DNA from: Xiphydria camelus
Lineage: Eukaryota > Arthropoda > Insecta > Hymenoptera > Xiphydriidae
Direction of reading: 5' to 3'
Assembly (NCBI GenBank): GCA_963678675.1
Contig: OY783200.1
Span: forward strand, 13,456,890-13,520,889
Length of the DNA: 64,000 nucleotides
The notes beneath the pieces are model-generated. The model worked only from the letters and a program-made list of their open reading frames with translations. It was not told the DNA's origin and ran no database searches. Of the stretch, positions 20,453 to 31,579 are shown in pieces. The first letter of the stretch is position 1, and every line of letters begins with the position of its first letter. Both the position numbers and the translations under genes were made by a program.

Positions 20453-22503
20453 TTAAAAATTTGTCTTTAAAATAATTGTCATACTTTTACACAGAATAGG
20501 GATTGCTATAAAACTATCATTATAAGCAGAAACAATGCATTTGCCATATATGTCGGTAATAGACCAAATTTTAAGTTGTGAGATATATTTTACCACAAAA
20601 ATATTTAATTCGCTTGAAGGGTACGGAAGTGAATATAAATTTGAGTAATTATGAAATTCTTTTCCAATTATGTAAATCCCATTGTCTTTAGATTTTACGA
20701 TATTATGTATTTCAATAACTTCATCCCCGTCTTAAGTTAAAGTATAACAATCAGCTTTAGAGTGACTTATTACCGATAAACGTAGGCCATAAAAGTTGAT
20801 TTTTAAAAATTGTCCATGCCATTCAAGATTTTCGTGATGAATAAGCGGCCCTTTTGTGTGCTGACTATTAACTTCTACAACTGCAGAGTGTCATACTTTA
20901 TTGGCTCTGATATTAATAAACTGTGTTCAGAAAGTCTGCGATGAATTTGTTGTAAAGGATTAGAAGATCGTTTACTAATTAAGGATTTTAACTGCCCTAA
21001 ATAATTTTCGAAGGGAAAAGCAGAAAAGTTATCCCGTTTACCAAACAATTCAACATCATCGCAGATATGTGAGAATAAATGGACATTATACACCATAAAA
21101 TTCTAGACCATAAAGCTCTTTTAAATTATTTATAAAGACATTTATGACATCCCTAACAAATTGTATTCCAAATGTTGTTATATGTTTTGTACACAACAGT
21201 ATAGTCACAGAAAAACTAAATAAAATAAAATTTTCATAAACAGCAATATCTACTATTTCTTTTAAAACACAGGGGCCTAAGTAAACTAAAAAAGTTCAAA
21301 ATTCGGTGGCTTTCCAATATTGCAATTCATCTAATGACCGAGGTTTTCTATTAAATTCGATTGGCATTGAATTTCAAAAAGCGAGTAAACTTTCAGAAAT
21401 AAGTTTTACTTTTTGACCAGGCAGTTTAGTTTTTAATGGGCCTCCAATCCAAGTATTCAAAAGCTTTCTCATAATTCCCAAACATACATTATGCATGTAG
21501 TCTATTGGAAAAGTTTGAATTAGATCGATGGGTAATTCAATTAAGGGAGTGTGAGAAATGTGATGTTCTTCATCCAATTGTTGACGAAAAGATTCATTTG
21601 TCCGTTTATGGCACTGTAAGCCATCCAAAACAATTTTATTTTTAAAATATTGTCCATGCACAGTGCATTTATCACACGCAGAGTACCCTGTGTGTGATTT
21701 TGTACATTTTAGATACGCCCTTGCAGGGGCGTCACATACGAAGCTATGAACCTCAAGTTTACAATTTTGTTTTGATGGACTAACAAAGCCATTTTTTAAC
21801 AAATCATTCAGCTCGTGAACAAATGGCTTAAGAAATAAATCAAGAGGTTTCGGCTTACTTTTACCACAAAAAATAGACACTGTAAACGGGCTGCTGCATG
21901 GGATATTTTTAACTATGGCTAAAATTGGCCAAACCTGTAATTTAGAGCTCTTAAATAATGGGATGCCGTCAACATTAAACCCGAGTTGCAACTCATTAAC
22001 ATTATCGAAATTAAATTTAGACAGCCCATTTTTTATTCCAAAATAAATAAATTGACCAGTCTCTACATTAGAGACAGTGGTACTAGAAGGAGTGGAAAGT
22101 AAAGTGCGGCTATCAAGGGGTAGCTCAGGATGGAATGGAGAAAGCAAATGAAGAAGATCTGTTAAGGCAGTTTGAGAAATTTTATGAGTTAAAGACCATT
22201 GAGTTAATTTACTAAACAGCGTTTGAGATGTACTAGAAGCATCCACCTCAGATTTTGTATTTGGAAAATTATGTATGTCTCTGTCATCATCAGTATCACT
22301 AGAGGATAAAATTTCGAAATTTGGAGTGACAGTAGTAATGTTAGTAAACTCACTTTTATCTTCGCTGACAAGGGGATTATTTAAAAAATTATTATTACCT
22401 AAAACTCTTCCGATCCATTTCTGACAAATTGGTTTGTAGCTTCTGACACCCTTCTACACATTTGCCTTCGGCCTACAAGTTCTTTCAACTTACGTTTAGA
22501 CAT
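20453..22503 (-). pseudogene. CACTA-like transposase, inner element
   Basis: Starts at a Met with MSKRKLKELVGRRQMCRRVS, then a one-base frameshift. The best-preserved block is 21374-22246 (about 290 codons), with LDSRTLLSTPSST, LGFNVDGIPLFKSS, and CDAPARAYLKC followed by HTGYSACDKCTVHGQ, a conserved Cys/His cluster seen in Tnp2-like transposases. FPIDYMHNVCLGIMRKLL follows, a conserved acidic-His motif. The C-terminal pieces run to a TAA at 20453-20455 (FSAFPFENYLGQLKSLISKR; PLPYPSSELNIFVVKYIS). Several stops and frameshifts make it non-functional. The Tnp2/CACTA assignment rests on remembered motifs and needs a profile search. Confidence 0.72.
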
Positions 22504-22847
22504 TTTAAGTATAAAAATAAACGAAATAGTAAACAATATTTTTACACTTTAATCGTCACGTTCAACAGGCATCTTCTGCATTCGCTACTTCGCATGCTTT
22601 AACCACACTTTCACTACCTGTTCAACTTCGCTTTGAGTAGCAGCAGGAGATTTAATCTGTACCGCACCTGTAACAAAAAATAACAATAAATTTCAAAGTT
22701 TATTTACCAATCTAGGTATATTCAAAATTAACCCCTGCCCACCACCTTCAAACCATTTATTTTATATCCATAAACGCTAATTTTGTATTTTACACCCTGA
22801 TGTGTATTTAGAAATATTCTCGGAAATATTTTATTATAATATAGGTA

Positions 22848-23123
22848 CGTACGTATGATAGTCGAATTTAGTTTAGTTGTTCCAAATGATTTTTTATTGG
22901 ATTTTTCACTCCTCTGTCCCGCAAAATTAAATCCTGTCGCCAATTTATTGGTTATTACTGTTCGCAGTATGCGATTTACTAATCCAGTTATTCCAGTACC
23001 ACCCAAACTTGCTAAATAGGAAGCCTCTATAACATATTTTAATAGATAACCGAATTCGCTATTACCCAAGCAAAGATGGTATAACGAATAACGAAATATC
23101 TCGCAAAAAAACAAAAAACTCAC
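22848..23123 (-). pseudogene. DUF4806-like accessory gene, 3' part, inner element
   Basis: The frame contains SYLASLGGTGITGLVNRILR and TNKLATGFNFAGQRSEK, followed by SFGTTKLNSTII. This is the pattern of the C-terminal DUF4806 domain (LxxLGG...lxRiL...t...a..fn..G...K.aF..l.l..vi). The N-terminal exons seen in the outer element are absent. The function of the family is unknown. Its presence beside the transposase in both elements suggests an element-encoded partner, possibly DNA-binding. Confidence 0.6.
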
Positions 23124-23378
23124 TCGTATTCACGAACTGAAACTAGTAGTAGTGCAACCATGGTTGAAGAAATAAGGCGCGAATTTTAAAGTATTACGCG
23201 AGTAGTTTTAGAACATAAAAAAGGACAAAGTGAATAAAGAGGCGGGGGTTTCTTAAATAATAAAAACGATAATAATTTATATTAAATAGCATGTGTGAGT
23301 ACGTATTCAATTATTTATTGTTGATGATAAAAATATTTTCTGCTTTTATTAAATAAATGATAACTGAAAAAAATGCTT

Positions 23379-23430
23379 TATAAAGGTAGATAGAAGTATA
23401 GTATATACTATACTTCTATCTACCTTTATA
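23379..23430. repeat. Perfect 52-bp palindrome
   Basis: TATAAAGGTAGATAGAAGTA is followed by its exact mirror complement with no loop, centred at 23404/23405. It lies between the DUF4806-like gene and the right sub-terminal array of the inner element. Confidence 0.9.
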
Positions 23431-23640
23431 GGAGAATATATAAGTCGGTGTTTTTTATACTTTTAAATATATATATCACATATATCACCAAGAGAAGTCG
23501 GCAATATGACGCCATTAAATGACATCATAAATTCGTCATATAAATGACGTCATAATGTCGTCAGTTATTGGTCGACTGACGTGATTGAATCAGTGATGAC
23601 CAGATTTTGACGTCATTTTGACGTGCGTCTGCGGACTGGG

Positions 23641-24190
23641 ACAAGTTTGATAATGAAAAAGCAAAACTAGAAAAACGAATAAACAACGCCTGTGTTCTAG
23701 TCTTATATTTCATATTAAAAATTCTGTCACAGTTCACTGGTTTTGCAAATACATATGCATTTTGCATCATCAGACCTAAGAATGTAATATCAACATGAGT
23801 CATTCAAAAAATATATTAGCAAGGTAAAAACTATCATAGCTTCCTTGTAAGGATGTACCAGTTGAGAAAAGTAATGGAGTCTGGGCGCATACAAAATATG
23901 AAAAAAATTATATTTGTTTAGCAAAGTTCGAGTCAAGAATACACATATAAACAATGTTATGTCACATTTTTAGTTTGACTCAAATTAAAAATGTGACATA
24001 AAGTCCTGCACACAAGGAAGCATGATAGTTTTTAACTTGCTAATATATTTTTTGGGCGACTCATGTCGATATAAATTCTTAGGTTTGATATGATGCAAAA
24101 TTCATATTTGCGAAACTGGTAACCTGTGATATAATTTTGAAACAAAATCAGTCAATGAAAAAGTAAAACATCCTTGTTTTATATTTTTGT
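23641..24190. other. Outer-element interior, non-coding, with inverted pair
   Basis: Sequence near 23795-23850 (ATATATTAGCAAGGTAAAAA, CTATCATAGCTTCC) is roughly complementary to 24015-24070. A shorter pair flanks AATGTGACAT near 23960-24000. No coding frame. It lies immediately downstream of the outer transposase. Confidence 0.5.
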
Positions 24191-26449
24191 TTACAAAATA
24201 GAATGAATTAGTGGCACAGATATTAACCATTCTTTATAAAGTAGAACGAAACATTTTCCCTTTATGTCACTTAGCGACCAATATTTCAAATCTCCCGATA
24301 TGTCTTTTAATAAAAATATGTTAACAAGTTCGGAACTTAACGGATATTCATAAAAAGGTAACAATTTGTAATATCTGCCAATAATTGTTACATCAGTATT
24401 GGTTTTACTTGAGACAATATTGCATATCTGAGTAACATATTTATTACTAAAACAATATGAATTTGGTTTGTTATACGAAAAAATGGTCAAACAATAATTA
24501 TTACTATTCAGGTATAACTTTTTTAATTGTTTTCCAACTACACTTTCTAGAAGAGGGCCATTCGTATGTTCAATTGCGAATTCTATTTTTTCCCTATCAT
24601 TTATATTTTTGTTTATCAACACTGCCTCTGCTTCATATAACCGACGGCATATTTCTTGTAATGGATTTTTTGTAGACCTAAGAAGCTTTTTTAATTTGCC
24701 CAAAAAATTTTCGAATGGAAAAGCATTAAACTCATCAAGAGGGCTGTTGTACAACAAAACGTTTTTACTTAAATGGCTTAAAATATGCACATTATATATT
24801 AGAAATTCAGGTCCATACAGTTGCCTACCATGCTTGATAAACGTACTTAAAAGTTTGGAAGCTATTTCACAATGAAGATCCCTTAAATTGTTATTAGTTG
24901 ACATTAGGCAATGTATTGCACTATGAAGTAATAAAAAATTTTTATAAATGTTTTCTTCGGCCAAATCTTTTAAAATGCTACTATTCCAGTGTATAATAAA
25001 AATGTCCGAAATTCAGTGGCTTTGAATCTATGAATGTCTGATAAATTTCTTGGCTTCCGATTTATTTTATAGGGACTATAATTTCGAAATTTTAACAGTT
25101 GTTCAGAGATTCTACATATAATATAGTGTTTGGCATGCGAACATATAAAGGACCGCTTATCCAACAAAACAAAAGTTTGCGTGTGACTCCTAAACAAACG
25201 TTATGCATACAAATTGTCCCCCGCTATACACGCCAGCGTGGCGGGTTGCATATCGGTTGACGCCTCCGATCCGCTGCAGGGGCCATGCGACTGTGGCACC
25301 TGTGTCTGGCGCAAGGCGGATAACCGATATGCAACCCGCCACGCTGGCGTGTATAGAAATGGACACTCTGTATAATCTATGAGAAAATCATTCACCATAT
25401 CCAACTGATTTAACTGAAGCAATGGTGAAATCCCTGTATGATGATCTTCATCAAGCTGCTTTCTAAATGACTCATTGTTACGATCTCGTGCTTGTACATT
25501 ATCTAAAACCACTCTACCATTAACATAACTTCCAAACTCATTACATTTATCACAGCTTACATACCCCCCTGGGGCTTTTATGCACTTTATGAAAGCTTTC
25601 GCTGGCGCATCGCAAATAAATCTGTGTATTTTAAGGAAATATGTTCTACCTTTAAATGAAAAACCACCTTCAAAAGACTTAAATTCCGAAATAAAACCTT
25701 CAAAATATGAATCTAAAGGTTTTGGTTTTGAAACACCATAAAATACTCCTACTGCAAATGGTTTTTGTTTTTTATTTTTTATAAGGCACCAAATGGGCCA
25801 TATTTGACCATTTAAGCTTTTAAAAAGGGGAAGGCCATCTACATTGAAACTAAGATATAATGTGTTTGTGGCAATTGTATTACTCTCGAGAAAAACTTCT
25901 AGACCGCGTCTTAAGCCTAAATGTATATTGGTCAGTTTCTAAAGTCTTGGCTTTTAAACAACTCGGAGTTGACAATAATATTCGACTGTCTAGCGGTAGT
26001 TCTGGATGATAAAGACTTAAAATATGTAAAAGACTTGTAAGTGAAACATGAGATACTCCCTGAGATGTAGCCCAATGTCTCAATTGAACAGTTAACGAAG
26101 GAACCATAGTTAATTGTTCGTCTTCATTTTTCGAAAGAAAGGAGATCTCTTCATTGTCATAACTAGATTTAGAAATTGGACTAACAGAATTTCAATTATA
26201 CAGGTCATCTTTATCATGTGAACCAACATCTACTACAGTAATTTTATTTACCTCGTTAATCTCTAAATTGCCAGTACTTACATTAATTGCTACATTATCA
26301 GGGGTCTCATTGATAATATGGACATTTGCACTTACCAAACTTTCTACATCTTTTGTTCAAATGTCTTGTATAACCTGTTCAAGCTGAGCTTTAACACGTC
26401 TCGATGTCTGTCTTTGAGAAACAAACTTCTTTAAATGTACTTTAGGCAT
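24191..26449 (-). pseudogene. CACTA-like transposase, outer element
   Basis: Begins MPKVHLKKFVSQRQTSRRV. Blocks homologous to the inner transposase follow in order: SLTSLLHILSLYHPELPLDS (25880-26107), RNNESFRKQLDEDHH (within 25201-25512), then the conserved MHNVCLGVTRKL after a MITE. The intact C-terminal 257 codons (24191-24964) include FLIYNVHILSHLS, FNAFPFENFLGKLKKLL and LLPFYEYPLSSELVNIFLL. The frame is broken by stops, shifts and the MITE at 25210-25370. Divergence from the inner copy is large at the DNA level but the order is the same, so the two are separate family members rather than recent duplicates. Confidence 0.72.
25210..25370. mobile_element. TA-flanked MITE inside the outer transposase
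   Basis: The inverted ends CAAATTGTCC...GGACACTCTG enclose a strong hairpin (TATACACGCCAGCGTGGCGG with its complement). TA occurs at 25208-25209 and 25371-25372. Removing it rejoins the conserved Asp-Tyr-Met-His codons in frame, as in the inner transposase, which confirms the borders. TA duplication suggests Tc1/mariner-type mobilisation. Confidence 0.82.
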
Positions 26450-27257
26450 ATTTGTAAATATAGCAATAATTCTTGATAGGCTAGACTAGGGTGAGTTTAA
26501 CTCATTAAAACTCAGAAGTAATTAAGATAATATGTGAAAATGTATCTTATTGCACGACTGCTCGCTTTTCAACGTTAGCCAATCTTTTTGGTGCATGTTT
26601 TAGCTACACCTTTATAGCGTTATTAACCTCTTCTTGGGTAGATCCTGCTGACAAAACAGCATCTATAAATTTGATTTAAAAAATGTTAAAACAGAAAACA
26701 ACTTTTTTTCAAAATATACTGAAACATGAAAGTTGCATATTTTCTAAAATATCAATAAAGCAGGTTTCGCAATAATTTGTCGAAATTATATCAACTTTGT
26801 AGGTATCAAACGTGATTGATGTATTATTAAGTAGGATTTTCATTGTCCATTAATAAAATTGATTGACTTTAAAAATAATATTTAGTAGAACCAAAAGTAT
26901 ATATGCGATGATCGGAATGTGATAAAAATAAAACAATTTCAGAGGTTGCATGAGATCTGATGTGGTATATTTTTCATGCAAGCACACACAATAAAATATT
27001 TCAGTCCTTAGGCGGAAGATTTGCATAGGGCCATAAAACTTGAAACACGCGAAATATAGAAAACTAACATCATTTTTCAACATTTTTTGGAAGAAACGTC
27101 AAATTTGACAGTTAAACAACAAATGACTATCACTTGGTATCATTTCCAAAACTATATTGGCAAAGTTAGAACCAATTAATAAAAACATAATATGATGCCG
27201 ACTTTCAGTGACACCGTGTAGATATATGACAAAATACTTACTATGTATCACTTTTTT
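26450..27257. other. Outer-element interior, no gene recognised
   Basis: AT-rich DNA between the two element genes, which both read leftward. No convincing coding frame. Confidence 0.45.
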
Positions 27258-28833
27258 AAGTTTAAGGTTATCAAATGCTTTCTTTTCATTTCTTGATCCT
27301 TTATAACTGTACTCATTGGCTAATTTATTTAGTGATTAGCCTTTTCAAAATCAAATAGGTTTTGCTTGCTGGATTTCGACCACCCAAAGTTGCAAAATAG
27401 GAAGCCTCTCTCTCTCTCTGAAAACATTTTATTGTTACTTTTTTTCTGAGCTTTGATAGGAAACAAAGAAAAAAAGGAGAGATTTCAGCCGTTAAAATGA
27501 GCCATGAGAAATTGTTGTACAATGACAATTGGCTGAGGTATTGAAGTTTAAAGTTGGCTACTTGTCAATCTGTCCCACATTTGAATAAAACATTTTTATT
27601 TTTGTTGAGTGCAGTTACAATTTTAAGATTATATTATTAAATAATCTTAAACTTGCAATTGTACTCAATAAAAACAACAAGTATTGTAGAGAAAGGGAGT
27701 TATACACAAAAGCGAAATCGGCAATTTTGAATATCTCAGGCAATTTTCATCCCTTCCCACTCCTGAGTGAAGGAAAAATTCACTTAAGTATATTATAATG
27801 TATATATTAATTTACCAAGGCAGATAACTTTGAAGGATTAGAAATATATTTATCTTCCAGTATCCGAAGGTCTCTCTCTGTTTGTAGAGGTAATGTGACG
27901 GGTATGTCAGTAGGAATTTCTAAATTTAATCCTCCAAATGTTTTATTCTCCTGCTGCAGTAGAGTAAGATATTAATAATTTTCTTGTTTTGTGTTCTTTT
28001 ATTTGGAGCAGAAAGGTTATAATTTTTTGTTCAAAGACCCCTAACTTAGGTTTGTTAGTTGGTGTGGCACTCGATGTGGTATTAATTGTACCTAAAAGAA
28101 GCCCAAAAAATACAAGTAAGTACAATTCAATGTAATTTTAGACTGAACTTACCAACATTACTTTTTTCCTTACTTTTTGTCTGTGATAAAACCTCAGAGA
28201 CAATTTCTGATATTTGATAGGAAATATCTTTTAGTCCAGTTCTCTCTCCAAGTTTTCATCTTCGTCACTAACATTGGAAGAACCTGGCGAAACTAGGTTT
28301 TGCTTCTTTCTATTTATATCATGAGGAACAGTTTTGTTTTTTGTGTTAGGGTAATTATTTCTTCATCATGGACTGATGTTTTTGCAATTTTCACACTTTA
28401 ATCTTGGGTTTTGGATGCCCATTTTTGTGTTTGAATTATTTAAAAAGAAGTACACTATCAATCAGGTAAAAACACCAACCCTACTTTTCATGGCAAAACT
28501 GACAGTGTTGAATATCTAACTATAATACGAATACATTATTATTATACAAAACTTAAAATGTGATGTTAAATGTTTGTTTTCCTACCTTCCTCAAAAAAAC
28601 GTTCTTTCTAAAGAATAGATGGTCCAAGTTTCGTCATCGGGAGAATCATCCTTTTTTAGGGATTTATTAAAATTATCCTGCCGTTTAAATGGTGGCAACC
28701 AAGTTTGTTTTCTTCTTGGCGTCAACCATTTTTTATGCACCAGAGCTATTGTTCCCCCGTCTTGCTCTGTAAATTGTATCCCGATAAATGGGGCTGAAGA
28801 AATAATTTGCTTAGGCGAAGTTGGTGATGCCAT
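27258..28833 (-). pseudogene. DUF4806-like accessory gene, outer element
   Basis: The first exon (28591-28833) starts MASPTSPKQ and has VHKKWLTPRRKQTWLPPFKR and DETWTIYSLERTFF, the usual N-terminal pattern (WL...WPP...P...W..y.i.r). A second coding stretch at about 28149-28350 contains SYQISEIVSEVLSQTKSKEK and ends at a GTAAGT donor. A third (about 27950-28060) reads GVFEQKIITFLLQIKEHK. The last (about 27258-27410) has SYFATLGGRNPASKTYLILK, then YKGSRNEKKAFDNLKLKKVI, the DUF4806 signature. Exons appear separated by introns, with some frame damage. Function is not known; the link to transposition is inferred from its repeated co-occurrence. Confidence 0.62.
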
Positions 28834-28899
28834 TTCAGATACCTTTGGTAATTGTTTTTGTTTGTATTACTTACAAAATTACAAACTGTAAAAATGTAC

Positions 28900-30446
28900 G
28901 CTTACAATTGAATAAGAAAACTACGTAAGCATAAAACGTACCTTCGACTTGTGCTATCGCACCACACCGCTCTCACTTTAACGGCAGACACCAAACACGT
29001 GAAACGAAACGACTGGGCGCTACGCGGATGATGATTGGATCGGACGACGGCGACGGTCATAAGAGCGGGAACGCACGAGCGGGAACCGCGGCGGTTAGCA
29101 GTCGCGTTATAAAGAAGTTCCGCGCGATTACGCGGATGCCAGTGCGTTGTCTGCCATATATTCGTATATAAATTAACATCCGCACGACCGCTAATCGCCG
29201 CGGTTCGCGGCTCGTGCGTTCTGCTGTTAATAAATAGCAGGGACGCGAGCGCTTGGCGCCAACGCTTGGCACTGTTGCCAGTGCTACTTCTAAATGAGGG
29301 AAGAATTTAGAACATAATTTTCAGGAATTAGGGTGTCCGCCAAATAATTTACAATTCTAATAGAACCGACAATAGAACCGACAATTACTTAAGTTTTCGA
29401 ATAATAATATGCTTATGTTTATGGATATAATACTACAATGACAAAAGCCAACAACTATTTAATGCTAGATTTGGCAGCGCCGCTGATCTTCTCAAATATG
29501 ATTGGTGTCACATAGAAGGAATGGAAAAGTTATTGGCCGAGCTTATTTTAGCGGGAATTTTAAATCTGTATTCGAGCATTAATTGTGTGGTAGCAATCTT
29601 TTTTGCTAATGAAAGTTCAAATAAAAGCGCACAGCAATTTACGCAAAAATCAATCATTTTAGAAAAGAATATATTTGTCACTGTATATTATACAGGATAG
29701 ACACTAATTATAGCAAATAAAGTGCAATAAATCAATTTTGTTCTTTTATTGTCAAAAAAAATACACACTTCACACTTTCCGGAAAGCGGCAGTTCTTCAT
29801 CGATTTCACGCGTATAACCAGTAAATTGGTTGTTCAATTATTATTTAATTGTTATTAAATAATCAAATATATAACTGCCATATTTACCGGTTATTCGCGT
29901 GAAATCGATGATTTTTATTGATTGTAGCACAACAATTTAATTAAATGATTAACCGCAATAGTATAGTATATTCGCATGAAATCGATACTATATCAGACTA
30001 AAAACTTGGAGTGGGGACACGATAACAGTTAAATGTCAGATATAAATATGTGTATCAAATTTCAACTGATTATTTCAAACACAAAAGGTATTCATACAAA
30101 TACTATTTAACAACTAAAATTCGACATCCTGTTTTTCAAAAAAGAGGTGTTCAAATCAAAAATTCAAATTTTTTATCCAAAAATGAAATTGTGATAGCGG
30201 CTTAATTATTTGGTAATGCCCTGTAAATGTTTTTTATTGCCCCCCCCCCCCCCCGATATGTTTTTTATATTACTATTATTTAATGTAAATTTTACGTGTA
30301 TGAAACGTCTACGGGTAACGCGTCGAAGACTTGTCAAATATAAACGTCGACAAGATGCGTGGTGAAGACTTGTTAGTGACCATCGACGAATGACACCATG
30401 TATCGACGTCATTTCAACGTCTATCGACGTCACTCTGTTTGCTGGG
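28900..30446. other. Upstream and terminal region of the outer element
   Basis: Contains a GC-rich imperfect hairpin (about 29065-29240; GAACGCACGAGC with GCTCGTGCGTTC), a second hairpin (about 29785-29925; ATCGATTTCACGCG with its complement), a poly-C run at 30240-30255, and the GACGT-rich sub-terminal array (30290-30440). No coding frame is supported. Being upstream of the leftward genes, it may hold their promoter. Confidence 0.5.
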
Positions 30447-30705
30447 TTCTCCTGCCGACTCGAGCCCACTACGGATACACCAACACAGCGCTCTGCTCTA
30501 CCTCGCTAACCGCGGCTCATATATTGTCGATAGTTAAAATAAACTCTCGTTATATTTTGTAACTATCGCCTCCTTCCGACCGTCCACTCCTCGCACGATC
30601 CGTGGGAGATCTCGAGATCCCCACAGGATCGCTCTGGCCAATCGAAATCGTTCTGGACCTCCAAACACTAGCGAACCTACCGGGAACAAATTCTTCAAAT
30701 TAGGT

Positions 30706-31060
30706 GCCATTGGTAGAATGCGAAAGCATTCCCAGTTTCGAAGCATCTCGTATCCTAAAGAGCGCAGGTTCGAATCCCGGTAGGGTGTGAAAAAAAAGCG
30801 ACATCACTAGGCGGGTGGCAGGCGGCGGCACTACACGGACACACAGTGAAAAACCTCGGTAAAGTCACTGCGTGCGTTCCCCTTTTGAAAATCCTACTTT
30901 ATCCACTTTATCCACTGTGTACACTGCGTGATGCCACAGTGGTACCCCAGTGGGCACGCACCAAGACATCACTGTGATGTTTTTCAAAGTCACCGCGTGG
31001 TCTCACAGTGCCACTACTGTGAAGTCACCTGGCTATCGGGGATGGTAGAATAAACGTATT
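30706..31060 (+). repeat. tRNA-derived SINE, copy 2
   Basis: TTGGTAGAATGCGAAAGCAT (A-box side) and GCAGGTTCGAATCCCGGTAG (a clear B box, GGTTCGAATCC) give a tRNA-like head of about 75 bp. The body (CACAGTGAAAAACC, GTAAAGTCACTGCGTGCGTT) matches the copy near 9690-9870. The cloverleaf looks broken, so this is a SINE head rather than a tRNA gene. Confidence 0.7.
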
Positions 31061-31132
31061 TATCAGGTAGCGATAGACATCGGACTGATTGTGCGGCCTT
31101 GTTTTTGCCGAGAACGATGAAAGCGTTATAGG

Positions 31133-31348
31133 TACACCCAGGGACACGGCATCTGTTGCTGGTGACTTTTTTTAAACGTTATTTTTAAACGTACTAACCA
31201 ATGAATAATTAATTCTCATGCGCTCATTAGTTACGGTGGCGTCTACTCTCGTTAATGAAAGCATGAGGATTAATAATTATTGGTTAGTACGTTTAAAAAT
31301 AACGTTTAAAAAAAGTCACCAGCGACAGATACCGTGTCCCCGGGTGTA
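31133..31348. mobile_element. CACCCGTGCTCAC MITE
   Basis: Ends TACACCCAGGGACACGGCAT and ATACCGTGTCCCCGGGTGTA; 216 bp; TA at both borders. Internal blocks AAACGTACTAACCAATGA and its complement pair to form a hairpin. Confidence 0.85.
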
Positions 31349-31443
31349 CCCGACTATTTTCCGATCCCTTCCGAGTACCAAACAACAATTACTTTTGACT
31401 CGTGCCTTCCTTTACAAATTTGATTTATGACCGCACATATATG

Positions 31444-31579
31444 TACCGTATATCTGCGATAAAATTTACCATAGGAAAATGGCGAGCTTTATAGAATCTA
31501 TTGGACGAGGAGACCCACGGGGGTGCTCATGCAAAACTCGCAATTTTCCTATGGTAAATTTGATCGCGGACATACGGTA
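31444..31579. mobile_element. TACCGTATGT-family hairpin, deleted copy
   Basis: Left TACCGTATATCTGCGATAAA and right GATCGCGGACATACGGTA are inverted. The interior (ATTGGACGAGGAGACCCACG, GCAAAACTCGCAATTTT) matches one arm of 8754-9083, so most of the other arm is deleted. The final TA is shared with the next MITE (31578). Confidence 0.8.

Larger units (their letters stand above)
19843..23640 (-). mobile_element. Inner CACTA-like DNA transposon, 3.8 kb
   Basis: Inverted ends CCCAGTCCGCAGACGCACGT and ACGTGCGTCTGCGGACTGGG extend for over 35 bp and are followed by GACGT-rich sub-terminal arrays (19855-20010 and 23495-23625). AC flanks both ends (19841-19842 and 23641-23642), a 2-bp duplication like that of the outer element. 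It carries a leftward transposase relic (20453-22503) and part of a DUF4806-like gene (22848-23123). It is homologous in gene content to the outer element but has different terminal sequence beyond CCCAG. Confidence 0.82.
19384..30446 (-). mobile_element. Outer CACTA-like DNA transposon, 11.1 kb
   Basis: The termini are CCCAGCAAAC and GTTTGCTGGG. The empty site in the 5' LTR (CCCATTCTCC) shows a 2-bp TT duplication (19382-19383 and 30447-30448). Sub-terminal regions at both ends are rich in GACGT/ACGTC words (19400-19580 and 30290-30440), as expected for transposase-binding sub-terminal repeats. Two genes run leftward: a transposase relic (24191-26449) and a DUF4806-like gene (27258-28833). 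It contains a related nested element (19843-23640) and a TA-flanked MITE (25210-25370). About 7 kb remain when nested elements are removed. Confidence 0.82.
19217..30625 (+). repeat. 3' LTR of the Gypsy element, split by an 11 kb transposon
   Basis: The left part, 19217-19383, and the right part, 30449-30625, together match the 5' LTR (GCGACCGGGCGATCGCCACG; GAGAGTCGGAAGTCCCATTC; CTCCTGCCGACTCGAGCCCA; ATCTCGAGATCCCCACA). The break falls inside CCCATTCTCC. This 3' LTR lacks the MITE present in the 5' LTR, so each LTR was hit independently after the retrotransposon inserted. Confidence 0.88.

Noticed and set aside
30706..30781. A functional tRNA gene
   Set aside because: The B box is good but the 5' acceptor half and stem pairing are not convincing, and the body matches another SINE copy.
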